This document shows, piece after piece, positions 14,822-21,849 of a DNA stretch of 21,938 nt. A program made the translations under genes and the position numbers. The stretch lies in the NCBI GenBank assembly GCA_934149245.1, contig CAKPER010000019.1:1-21938 (forward strand), written 5' to 3'. Position 1 is the first letter of the stretch; the number at the start of each line of letters is the position of its first letter. The notes beneath the pieces were generated by a model. It saw only the letters and a list, made by a program, of their open reading frames with translations. It did not search any database and was not told the origin of the DNA. This DNA is from an uncultured Bacilli bacterium. GTDB taxonomy: Bacteria; Bacillota_I; Bacilli_A; RF39; UBA660.

Positions 14822-15218
14822 AGGAATATGGGATGAATTAATTTATGAGGCAAAGTTAGTACTAAATCCAAGAAAAATCTCAAATCATATAAATGCTGGA
14901 ATGGTAAGTGCCGCAATACTGTCTAAAAAAGGAAATATTTATACTGGCGTTTGTATAGATACATGTTCAACTTTGGGAATTTGCGCAGAAAGAAACGCAA
15001 TTCACACTATGATTACAAATAATGATGAAGAAATTGACAAAATTGTTTGTATAATGCCTAACGGAAAAATTGGCGGTTCGCCTTGTGGAGCTTGTAGAGA
15101 ATTTATAATGCAAATGGGTCCAAATTCAAAAGATATTGAAATATTATTAGATGATATAAACTATAAAACAAAAACTATGATGGAATTAATGCCTGATTGG
15201 TGGGGAAATAATTATTAA
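14811..15218 (+). CDS. Cytidine deaminase-like zinc protein
   Basis: This is a 135-residue zinc hydrolase of the cytidine deaminase superfamily. The motifs are CAERNAI (Cys58-Ala59-Glu60, with the catalytic Glu) and PCGACRE (Cys92, Cys95), the C-A-E plus PCxxC arrangement of homotetrameric cytidine and blasticidin-S type deaminases. The N-terminal part carries N-A-G-M-V-S-A-A-I, as in the substrate-binding strand, and the C-terminus is short (MELMPDWWGNNY). True Cdd proteins usually have R/FxxxN and GxNxE patterns; the GVCIDTCSTLG stretch differs, so the substrate may be another cytosine nucleoside or an antibiotic-like base. The gene overlaps the PHP gene end (ATG 14811, PHP stop 14819-14821), so the two are translationally coupled and may act on related nucleotides. 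Confidence 0.85.
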   Translation: MQNKGIWDELIYEAKLVLNPRKISNHINAGMVSAAILSKKGNIYTGVCIDTCSTLGICAERNAIHTMITNNDEEIDKIVCIMPNGKIGGSPCGACREFIMQMGPNSKDIEILLDDINYKTKTMMELMPDWWGNNY

Positions 15219-15310
15219 TAGTATTATAAAAGTTCATTGAAATAATTAAAAAAATAGGTAGATGTTGTAGAAAATTTGCACACTACCATTTTAGAATAGA
15301 GAGGATGTTT

Positions 15311-16252
15311 ATGATAGTTGTAGAAATTATTTTATTAATTATTGGATTTATGTTATTAGTTAAAGGAGCAGATGGCTTTGTTGATGGTTGTAGTAATCTT
15401 GCTAGTTCCTTTGGTATACCAAGTCTTATTATTGGCCTTACAGTTGTAGCTTTTGGAACTAGTGCTCCAGAGCTTGCTGTAAGTGCGATAGCTTCTTTAA
15501 AAGGAAATAGTGCTATATCAGTTGGAAATGTAGTTGGATCAAATATTTGTAATATGTTTCTTGTACTTGGAGCAACCAGCTTATTTGGAAGTTTACACTG
15601 TAAAAGAAAAATTGTATCTAGAGATTTTATATATTTATTTTTATCGTATATAACTTTATTTGTAGTTAGCTTAGGAACATATATAAATACAGGAAAAGGT
15701 TATATAAATAGAATAGATGGATTATTATTTTTATGTTTTTTAGCAATTTATATTTATTCATTAATAGCAGATGCTAGAGGAAATATGAAGAAGGAAGAAA
15801 AGAAAAATGTAACTTTTAAAGATATTTTATTTATAATTATAGGCTTATTTGCTATTATTGGTGGAGGTGAATTAGTTGTAAATAGTGCTAAAGCAATAGC
15901 TAAATTTATTGGTATTAGTGATAGTGTAATAGCCCTTACTGTAGTAGCAATTGGGACATCACTTCCTGAACTTGTTACTAGTATTGTTTCTATAAAAAAA
16001 GGAGAAGATGATATAGCAATAGGTAATGTAATAGGATCAAATATTTTTAACATTCTAATGATTCTAGGAATATCTAGTACCATAAACACCCTAACTTTAG
16101 ACTTTGACTCATTAATTGATATGATTGTTATGTTATTTGGAGCTATACTAGTATTTAGTTTTAATCTAAAAGACCAAAAAATAACTAAAAATAGAGGCAT
16201 AATTTTATTAATAATATATTTTATCTATGTAGCTTATTTATTTGTTAGATAA
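15311..16252 (+). CDS. CaCA-family Na+/Ca2+ (or K+) exchanger, YrbG-like
   Basis: This is a cation/Ca2+ antiporter in the cytoplasmic membrane. The 313-residue protein is highly hydrophobic with about ten helices in two inverted halves. Each half carries an alpha-repeat: TVVAFGTSAPELAVS (GTSAPE at 49-54) with GNVVGSN (72-78), and TVVAIGTSLPELVTS (GTSLPE at 215-220) with GNVIGSN (238-244). The two Glu and the Asn/Ser of these motifs bind the cations in this family. The halves are joined by a short charged loop (DARGNMKKEEKKN, about 154-167). I place the start at ATG 15311, since GAGAGG (15299-15304) touches the in-frame ATG 15305 but is well placed for 15311. It is monocistronic, with an 86-base gap before and the hairpin at 16253 after. 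Confidence 0.9.
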   Translation: MIVVEIILLIIGFMLLVKGADGFVDGCSNLASSFGIPSLIIGLTVVAFGTSAPELAVSAIASLKGNSAISVGNVVGSNICNMFLVLGATSLFGSLHCKRKIVSRDFIYLFLSYITLFVVSLGTYINTGKGYINRIDGLLFLCFLAIYIYSLIADARGNMKKEEKKNVTFKDILFIIIGLFAIIGGGELVVNSAKAIAKFIGISDSVIALTVVAIGTSLPELVTSIVSIKKGEDDIAIGNVIGSNIFNILMILGISSTINTLTLDFDSLIDMIVMLFGAILVFSFNLKDQKITKNRGIILLIIYFIYVAYLFVR

Positions 16253-16278
16253 GAGAATTCTTTATTTGAGAATTTTTT
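16253..16278 (+). terminator. Hairpin terminator after the exchanger gene
   Basis: AGAATTCT (within 16253-16262) pairs with AGAATTTTT, using weaker G-T pairs at the base, and runs into an eight-T tract right after the stop codon. Confidence 0.6.
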
Positions 16279-16314
16279 TTCTATTATATTTAAACTTAAA
16301 GTAAAAAAAACTAA

Positions 16315-16343
16315 TTGAAAAACAATAAATTTAATGATAACAT
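16315..16343 (+). promoter_or_regulatory. Probable promoter of the tandem anchored-protein pair
   Basis: TTGAAA (16315-16320), a 17-bp spacer and TAACAT (16338-16343) lie 26 bases before the chosen TTG start. They lie between a terminator and an AAAGGAG ribosome binding site. Confidence 0.45.
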
Positions 16344-16369
16344 AATTAATATAAAGGAGAGTGATAAAA

Positions 16370-17044
16370 TTGAATGGCAATACTAAAAATATTATAATAA
16401 TTGTATTAGCATTTTTAGTAATTGGTTTAGTTGTTATAGTTGGCTTGTTTGCTACTAATACTATTTATGTTGATAAAAAAAGCAAAATTAATCTAAAAGG
16501 TACAGCTATCAAAGAAGAAGTTAATACTGAAACAAAAGAAAAAGTCAAATTAACAAAAGACCAAGCTTTAGAAATATCTTCTAATTTAATCAAAAAATAT
16601 TTTGAATTTAATTATTCATCTACTAAATGTGGAGAAGTTAATGAAAAAGATAGCTTTAATCAGTCTAGTGGTGGCCTATATGCTACATACAAAGCATCAA
16701 CAAAATACAAAACAGAAGATGAATTATTAAAAGATTTAAAAGAATATTTTAGTGATAGTATTATTGAAAATTCTCTAAAAAAAAGTGCTGATAGTCTAGA
16801 TAGTTTGCTTGAGTATAAAGGTAAACTTTACTGCAAAATATATGATGATGTAATTGTTAATAAAGATAATATAAATAATGATAGTATTGCTATAACAACA
16901 TATAGTAACAATAATATTTCTGGAACGGTAAAATTTAAATATACAAATTTAAATAAAGAAGAAGAATATAATGCTCTTTTTGAAATAGAAAGAGATAGCA
17001 AAAATAATTGGATATTATCTAATTATACCTTTATAATGGTGTAA
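16370..17044 (+). CDS. Membrane-anchored extracellular protein, paralogue A
   Basis: This 224-residue protein has an N-terminal membrane helix (KNIIIIVLAFLVIGLVVIVG), then a Lys/Glu-rich spacer and an extracellular alpha/beta domain. The domain reads QALEISSNLIKKYFEFNY-x-x-TKCGEV-x(n)-LYATYKASTKYKTEDELLK and ends EYKGKLYCKIYDD-x(n)-NNWILSNYTF. The two Cys in TKCG and KLYC recur at equivalent places in the next gene's product, so they may form a disulfide. I choose TTG 16370, with AAAGGAG (16352-16359) about ten bases upstream. The in-frame GTG 16361 touches that site. The TTG-AAT start and the KNIIII/TNTI anchor match the protein at 11727. The domain architecture resembles NTF2-like folds, but no known family is recognised. 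Confidence 0.65.
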   Translation: MNGNTKNIIIIVLAFLVIGLVVIVGLFATNTIYVDKKSKINLKGTAIKEEVNTETKEKVKLTKDQALEISSNLIKKYFEFNYSSTKCGEVNEKDSFNQSSGGLYATYKASTKYKTEDELLKDLKEYFSDSIIENSLKKSADSLDSLLEYKGKLYCKIYDDVIVNKDNINNDSIAITTYSNNNISGTVKFKYTNLNKEEEYNALFEIERDSKNNWILSNYTFIMV

Positions 17045-17070
17045 TAAAATATATAGAAAGAAGTGAAAAA

Positions 17071-17745
17071 ATGAAGAAAAATAATAAAGTTTTAATAATT
17101 ATAATGGCAATTATTATAGTAGTATTATTAGCAGTTATTTTATTAAATGTTGTAAAAAATAATGATACTAGTAATATTAATGTTAATAATAATAAAGAAA
17201 AAACAAAGCAAAAAAGTAATAATAATGAGGAGACAAATTCAAAACAAATAAGTGAAGTAGAGGCTAATGATATATTAAAAGAGAAAGTTTTAAATTATGT
17301 TAATATAACAAGTCCTCAAACATATTGTGGTGATAATTCATTTAGTGTTGATAATGAGCTTAATAATAGTTTAGGGATGGATGCTACTATAATTTATTGG
17401 AATCAATCAAAACAATTTTCTACTTATGAAGAAATGAAGAGATTTGTTTTAAACAATGTAAGCGAAGAAATTTATTCTAAAACAAAAGTTGCTGATAAAA
17501 CACTTTATAAAGAAAAAGATGGTAAATTGTATTGTGGACAAGTGGGAGCAGGTGTAGTTGGCGAAGATGATAGAAAATATCAGGTAACTAGTTATGATAA
17601 CAATAAAATTATAGGAATAATAACAAATATATATAGTCAAGAAAGTGTTGATATTGGCTTAGTTGATAGTTTAGAAAAAAAATATAATGTTATAATTGAA
17701 AATAAGAGTAATAATTGGATAGTAACAGAATATACAGCACAATAA
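17071..17745 (+). CDS. Membrane-anchored extracellular protein, paralogue B
   Basis: This is the second copy of the tandem pair (224 residues, starting 26 bases after paralogue A ends). It has an N-terminal membrane helix (KVLIIIMAIIIVVLLAVILL), an Asn/Lys-rich linker (residues ~28-58) and an extracellular domain. That domain is collinear with paralogue A: EANDILKEKVLNYVN, QTYCGD, MDATIIYWNQSKQFSTYEEM, then EKDGKLYCGQVGAG and a C-terminal SNNWIVTEYT. The Cys pair, the Y-x-T-x-E-E segment and the NNW-I-x-x-Y-T ending are shared. The overall identity is modest, so the duplication is old. ATG 17071 follows AGAAAGAAG. A strong hairpin at 17749 ends the unit. Function is unknown; a host- or wall-facing role is only a guess. 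Confidence 0.65.
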   Translation: MKKNNKVLIIIMAIIIVVLLAVILLNVVKNNDTSNINVNNNKEKTKQKSNNNEETNSKQISEVEANDILKEKVLNYVNITSPQTYCGDNSFSVDNELNNSLGMDATIIYWNQSKQFSTYEEMKRFVLNNVSEEIYSKTKVADKTLYKEKDGKLYCGQVGAGVVGEDDRKYQVTSYDNNKIIGIITNIYSQESVDIGLVDSLEKKYNVIIENKSNNWIVTEYTAQ

Positions 17746-17748
17746 ATT

Positions 17749-17790
17749 AAAAAGGCTTTTCTAAAAAATTAATATTAGTAAAGCTTTTTT
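17749..17790 (+). terminator. Hairpin terminator after the tandem paralogues
   Basis: AAAAAGGCTTTTCTAA (17749-17764) pairs with TTAGTAAAGCTTTTTT (17775-17790), with one mismatch and one G-T pair, and a T-tract follows. Confidence 0.8.
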
Positions 17791-17857
17791 TTAAATTTAT
17801 TAATATTTAATGTTCATTTAAGCTTTTACTACTACAATGCTTAGTGGAGGGATAAAT

Positions 17858-19669
17858 ATGTCAAGAAAATTAAAAAATATTTTAATGATAGTTTTACTAG
17901 TTATTCTAATTATAATAAATGGATTAACTGTATATTTTAGTAGTAGAAGTAATTCAAATTTAAATAATAATCAAAACTTAATGGAACAACCACCTAGTAT
18001 GAAACAAAATGAAGATAGTAATTCTATTAGCAAAGATGATACTTCTAATGATGGATTTAATCAACAATTTTCTAATGAAAATAAAGAAAATAATTCTCAA
18101 AATAATACTCAATCAGATGATACTACTAATAATCAGCCACCAGAAAAACCAAGTGGAGAAGATGACAAAACATTTCCCAATCAAAACGGAGAAAATGCTC
18201 CAGAAATTAATTCTCTCAATTCCACTAATATTTCTAATACATACTTTATTTTATTTGTAATTCAAAGTTTAGCAATTACTTTAATAATTATGTATTTATT
18301 AATGTCTAAGTTTAATAAAAAGACATTAAAAGAAACATTTATATCTAGTGATAAAATTATTATTTATGGATTAAGTACTATTATTATAACAAGTAGTTTA
18401 ACATATTTAGATAATTATGTTGCTAAAAACATGTTAATATCTTCTAGTAATTCAAATAATAGCACTCTTAATAATAATGTTACATATTCTAGTGCTAAAG
18501 AAATTACAGGAAATACTAAATTAAATAGTGGTAAATATATTTCAACTAAAAGTGATGAAAATGTTATATTAGCAAGTGGAGATATATCTGCAACTTTAAA
18601 AAATATTTCAGTATCTAAAACAGGATACTCTAGTAGTGGTGATGATACAAGTTTTTATGGAATAAATTCAGCTATTATTGCTAAAAGTGGTGCTAATTTA
18701 CAACTTGAAAACTTAGATATAGTAACAAATGCAACCGGTGCAAATGGTGTGTTCAGTTACGGTGGTAACGCAACTACTAATAATAACACTAATGATGGGA
18801 CAGTAGTAACAATAAGTAATTCTACTATAAAAACTAAAAAAGATAATTCAGGAGGCATTATGACAGCAGGTGGTGGAATTACTAAAGCTTATAATCTTAC
18901 TATAAATACAAGTGGAATATCAAGTGCAGCAATTAGAACTGATCGTGGTGGTGGTACTGTAACAGTTGATGGTGGAACTTATACTACAACTGGAAAAGGT
19001 TCTCCTTCTGTTTATTCAACAGCTAATGTTAAAGTAAAAAATGCAACTCTTAAGTCTAATACATCTGAGGGAATAGTGGTCGAAGGTAAAAATTCTGTAA
19101 CTTTGGAAGATTGCGCCTTAACCTCAAATAATACTGAACTAAATGGTCTATCAACAACTTATACAAATATTTTCTTATATCAATCAATGTCAGGAGATGC
19201 AAGTAATGGGAATTCAACATTTACAGCAAAAGACAGTAATATTACAACTAGTAAAGGAGATACTTTTTATGTTACAAATACAACAGCAACTATATCTTTA
19301 AATAATAACACTATAAAAAATAATGATAGTACTGGTAACTTTTTAAGAATTCAAAAAGATTCATGGGGAAAAAGTGGAGATAATGGTGGTGAAGTAAAGC
19401 TTAATCTAACTAGCCAACAAGTAGAAGGTAATATTGTTGTTGATGAATTATCTATTTTAAGTATAACACTAGAAAATAATTCTTCTTATGAAGGAATAAT
19501 TAATGCTGAAAATAAAGCTAAATCAATATCTTTAAAACTAGATAAAAATTCACATATAAAACTTACAGGTAATTCTTATATCATTTCGCTATCTAATGAG
19601 GCTAGTGATAATAGTAATATTGACTTTAATGGATATAAGTTATATGTAGATGGAACAGCTATTAATTAG
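17858..19669 (+). CDS. Three-helix membrane protein with extracellular beta-helix
   Basis: This 603-residue surface protein starts with a membrane helix (residues ~6-26). An Asn/Gln/Ser/Asp-rich disordered linker (~30-128, with PPEKPSGEDD) follows, then two closely spaced helices (~129-149 NTYFILFVIQSLAITLIIMY and ~167-184). A long extracellular part (~200-603) follows. That part is built of short beta-strand repeats ending in Asn/Ser/Thr/Gly (e.g. VTISNSTIKTKKDNSGGIM and VKVKNATLKSNTSEGIVVEG), the pattern of right-handed parallel beta-helices. Similar proteins are often annotated as carbohydrate-binding, but no catalytic motif is visible. The true start is ATG 17858, seven bases after GGAGG (17846-17850); the in-frame ATG 17837 lacks a site. 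It probably acts as an adhesin or glycan-binding protein; that is inference. Confidence 0.7.
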   Translation: MSRKLKNILMIVLLVILIIINGLTVYFSSRSNSNLNNNQNLMEQPPSMKQNEDSNSISKDDTSNDGFNQQFSNENKENNSQNNTQSDDTTNNQPPEKPSGEDDKTFPNQNGENAPEINSLNSTNISNTYFILFVIQSLAITLIIMYLLMSKFNKKTLKETFISSDKIIIYGLSTIIITSSLTYLDNYVAKNMLISSSNSNNSTLNNNVTYSSAKEITGNTKLNSGKYISTKSDENVILASGDISATLKNISVSKTGYSSSGDDTSFYGINSAIIAKSGANLQLENLDIVTNATGANGVFSYGGNATTNNNTNDGTVVTISNSTIKTKKDNSGGIMTAGGGITKAYNLTINTSGISSAAIRTDRGGGTVTVDGGTYTTTGKGSPSVYSTANVKVKNATLKSNTSEGIVVEGKNSVTLEDCALTSNNTELNGLSTTYTNIFLYQSMSGDASNGNSTFTAKDSNITTSKGDTFYVTNTTATISLNNNTIKNNDSTGNFLRIQKDSWGKSGDNGGEVKLNLTSQQVEGNIVVDELSILSITLENNSSYEGIINAENKAKSISLKLDKNSHIKLTGNSYIISLSNEASDNSNIDFNGYKLYVDGTAIN

Positions 19670-19717
19670 TGAGTATAAAAATTATAATTTAAAATATTTA
19701 AAATGCCAAATTGTAAG

Positions 19718-19798
19718 AAAAAAGGTGATCTAAAAAAATAGTTTCATAGTAGATTTGTAATAATTATAAAGTAGCAACTAATTTAGAGCCTTTTTTTT
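19718..19798 (+). terminator. Long, nested terminator structure after the beta-helix gene
   Basis: AAAAAAGG (19718-19725) and TCTAAA (19729-19734) pair with TTTAGA (19782-19787) and CCTTTTTT (19789-19796), with small bulges. TAGTT (19739-19743) pairs with AACTA (19776-19780) inside, leaving a 32-base apical loop. A T-tract follows. The loop is unusually large for a plain terminator. Confidence 0.6.
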
Positions 19799-19816
19799 CT
19801 TTTTGTTATCAATTTT

Positions 19817-19856
19817 ATATTTAGCTTTACAGATCTAGTAAATGATATAAAAATAT
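19817..19856. repeat. 40-bp intergenic repeat, copy 1 (TTTAC-N7-GTAAA dyad)
   Basis: This copy matches the one at 21681-21721 except for one base and one A. It holds TTTAC (19826-19830), seven bases and GTAAA (19838-19842). It ends 132 bases before the HAD phosphatase start. The single substitution between copies falls in the 7-base spacer, so the dyad arms are conserved. It is likely a binding site or regulatory module. Confidence 0.7.
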
Positions 19857-19988
19857 TATAAAAAAAATCAAATTTGAAAAATTTATATCATAATTATAAA
19901 AATTAAAAAAATATCTATCATAAAGTCTAAATATTTGATATAATTTTAGTGCTGATAAGATTGATTTTAGTATAAAGGAGTTTCAAGT

Positions 19989-20705
19989 ATGAGTGAAAAA
20001 AAGATAATTGTAAGTGATTTTGATAAAACGTTCTATTTAAATGATGTTGATATAGAAATTAATAAAATTGCTGTTGATAATTTTAGAAAAAAGGGCAATA
20101 TATTTGTAATTGCTACTGGAAGAAGCTATTTTGATTTACAAAATAAAGTCAATCTTTATCATTTTAAATATGATTACGCACTAATTAATCATGGAGCAAC
20201 AATTATAGATAAAAACGATAATATTATATATAATTTTTCTATCAAAGATAAAATTATAAGCAGTCTTAAACAAGATTTAAAATTAGATAAAATTGATAGG
20301 TATTTTTGTTGCAGTGAATTAGAAAGTAGAGTTAATTTTGAACATACGAATTTAACAAAAATTGCATTGGTATATAACAATAAGATTGACGTTCAAAGCT
20401 TAAGTAATAAATTAAATAAAAAATATAAGGAAATAAATTCTTATCCTGTTGCCCAAAATATGTTAGAAATAATTTCTAAAGAAACAGATAAGTCAAAATC
20501 AATAAAGCTATTAGTAAAATATTTGGGCTTATCTGATTTAAATAATATATATACTATTGGAGATGGCTATAGTGATGTAAGTATGATTAAAGATTATAAT
20601 GGCTATGCTATGCAGAATTCTGTCAAAAAATTAAAAAACGTAGCAAATGGTGAATACAAAAGTGTTTCTAAAATGATTCAAGATGTTTTAAATAATAAAA
20701 TTTAA
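19989..20705 (+). CDS. Cof-type HAD phosphatase
   Basis: This is a cytoplasmic phosphatase of the HAD superfamily, Cof (type IIB cap) group, probably acting on sugar phosphates or flavin/PLP-type substrates. Its 238 residues carry motif I SDFDKTFYL (Asp10 nucleophile, Asp12), motif II ATGRS (Thr42, Arg44), motif III Lys in KETDKSKS (around 164-170) and motif IV GDGYSDVSMI (Asp191, Asp195). The cap lies between motifs II and III. ATG 19989 follows AAAGGAG. TATAAT at 19939-19944 is the probable -10, but no good -35 is seen. The C39-like peptidase gene starts 21 bases after the stop, so they form a two-gene unit. The 40-bp repeat lies upstream. Confidence 0.88.
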   Translation: MSEKKIIVSDFDKTFYLNDVDIEINKIAVDNFRKKGNIFVIATGRSYFDLQNKVNLYHFKYDYALINHGATIIDKNDNIIYNFSIKDKIISSLKQDLKLDKIDRYFCCSELESRVNFEHTNLTKIALVYNNKIDVQSLSNKLNKKYKEINSYPVAQNMLEIISKETDKSKSIKLLVKYLGLSDLNNIYTIGDGYSDVSMIKDYNGYAMQNSVKKLKNVANGEYKSVSKMIQDVLNNKI

Positions 20706-20726
20706 AATACAAGTGGAGGTGTTTTT

Positions 20727-21347
20727 ATGTCAAAAAGAGAGTATTATATTAAACATGATTTTTATAATTTAAAAAGTGATGAAGAATTAACTATATTATC
20801 AAATTTTAAAACCCATCAATGGGAAATAGAATGTGCTTGCGGACCAAATGCAGTATTAATGATTTTAAATTATTTCAACGATTATTCTATGACGGAAAAA
20901 GAAATATTTGAAAGTGTTGATTGTAAAATACCAGGTGGTACAAAAATCAAAAATATTGTTGATTTTCTTAGAAATAGAGGATATGAAATTGAAACAAGTA
21001 TTGAACATGCTAAAAATGTTAATGGAAAATGTTTTGGAACCATGGAAGAATTTAGAGATTTTGTTATTGATAATTTAAAAAAAGGATATCCAATCTTAGT
21101 TGAAAGTGTTTATTATGGTGGACATTACCAAGTTATTATTGGTTATGATAGAAGAAGTGAAGATAATTATTTTAATGATGTTTTAATTTTTGCAGATTCT
21201 TCTGATGAAACAGATGATTGTATAGATGGATATAATTATTTTAGTGCTTTTAAATTTTACATGATGTGGTTTGATGATAGATTTTTTCCAATAGAACATA
21301 GGCAACAACCATATATTGTAGTTAAATCCAAAATAAATAATAAATAA
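20727..21347 (+). CDS. C39-like cysteine peptidase (cytoplasmic)
   Basis: This 206-residue protein has a papain-like C39 core. Gln31 is followed by ECACGPNAVLMILNYF (catalytic Cys38 in CGP), then GGHYQVIIGYD (His133) and LIFADSSD (Asp157), giving a Cys-His-Asp triad in the usual order. It has no signal peptide or membrane helix, so unlike ABC-transporter C39 peptidases it should act in the cytoplasm. The C-terminus (FSAFKFYMMWFDDRFF) matches C39-like proteins of unknown role. It could be a peptidase, a deamidase or a transpeptidase. The start at ATG 20727 is supported by TGGAGG directly before it. It is co-transcribed with the Cof-type phosphatase. The substrate is unknown; no obvious leader peptide gene is beside it. 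Confidence 0.82.
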   Translation: MSKREYYIKHDFYNLKSDEELTILSNFKTHQWEIECACGPNAVLMILNYFNDYSMTEKEIFESVDCKIPGGTKIKNIVDFLRNRGYEIETSIEHAKNVNGKCFGTMEEFRDFVIDNLKKGYPILVESVYYGGHYQVIIGYDRRSEDNYFNDVLIFADSSDETDDCIDGYNYFSAFKFYMMWFDDRFFPIEHRQQPYIVVKSKINNK

Positions 21348-21376
21348 TTTTTTGATTATAATGGATTAATCAGGTG

Positions 21377-21407
21377 TTATGCTAATTTTATTAGATTAAT
21401 AGCATAA
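21377..21407. repeat. Inverted repeat after the C39-like gene
   Basis: TTATGCTA (21377-21384) pairs perfectly with TAGCATAA (21400-21407) around a 15-base AT loop. There is no T-tract, so it may stabilise the 3' end of the transcript or be a protein site rather than a terminator. Confidence 0.4.
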
Positions 21408-21468
21408 TTAAACATGATTTTCCTTTTAAATTTTATTTAGTAATATATTATGATTGTTTAATTAGAAT

Positions 21469-21506
21469 CTGAAAACTGCCTCAAAATATTTAGTGGTGGT
21501 TTTCAG
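21469..21506 (+). terminator. Hairpin terminator of the HAD-C39 unit
   Basis: CTGAAAACTGCC (21469-21480) pairs along its length with GGTGGTTTTCAG (21495-21506), with two G-T pairs, followed by AATTTTTTTATTTT. It is about 120 bases after the C39-like gene stop. Confidence 0.8.
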
Positions 21507-21680
21507 AATTTTTTTATTTTAAAATTATTCCAAAAGTAGTAAAACCTTAATATTGTTTAAGAATTCAAAATTATCTCTAAATATTTTATAATGCTTTTTT
21601 ATTCTAGTTTTTTCAAGATTAAGTGAATTCTAAAATCAAGAGGTGTCACTTTATTTTTTATTTAAACTCGTAAAGTTTTA
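21507..21680. other. AT-rich gap, no gene seen
   Basis: Nothing recognisable on either strand lies between the terminator and the second copy of the 40-bp repeat. Confidence 0.4.
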
Positions 21681-21721
21681 ATATTTAGCTTTACAGATTT
21701 AGTAAATGATATAAAAAATAT
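21681..21721. repeat. 40-bp intergenic repeat, copy 2 (TTTAC-N7-GTAAA dyad)
   Basis: TTTAC (21690-21694) and GTAAA (21702-21706) flank AGATTTA. It lies 128 bases before the ATG at 21850, nearly the same distance as copy 1 from its gene. The AT-rich sequences outside the repeats are otherwise unrelated. Confidence 0.7.
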
Positions 21722-21759
21722 CATTAAAGTAGTTATATTTTCATAAAGACCAAAAGCTC

Positions 21760-21788
21760 GTGACAAAAAAAGAAAATTTTAGTATAAT
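21760..21788 (+). promoter_or_regulatory. Sigma-A-type promoter of the last gene
   Basis: GTGACA (21760-21765), a 17-bp spacer and a perfect TATAAT (21783-21788) lie 61 bases before ATG 21850, and AGAAGAGG (21834-21841) is the ribosome binding site. The 40-bp repeat lies 38 bases upstream of the -35, a position suited to activator binding. Confidence 0.75.
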
Positions 21789-21849
21789 AAAGTTGCTTTA
21801 AAAAAGGCTGAATATTAACATTTATTCAGATAAGAAGAGGTGCTTTTAT

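Noticed and set aside
15754..16200. 148-residue minus-strand frame inside the exchanger gene
   Set aside because: It is antisense to the second alpha-repeat half of a clear CaCA protein and has no start signal.
17449..17640. 63-residue minus-strand frame
   Set aside because: Antisense to paralogue B, with no start signal.
18009..18260. 83-residue frame inside the beta-helix gene
   Set aside because: It is an out-of-frame reading of the Asn-rich linker, rich in Lys/Ile/Leu, with no ribosome binding site.
20189..20380. 63-residue minus-strand frame
   Set aside because: Antisense to the cap region of the HAD phosphatase.
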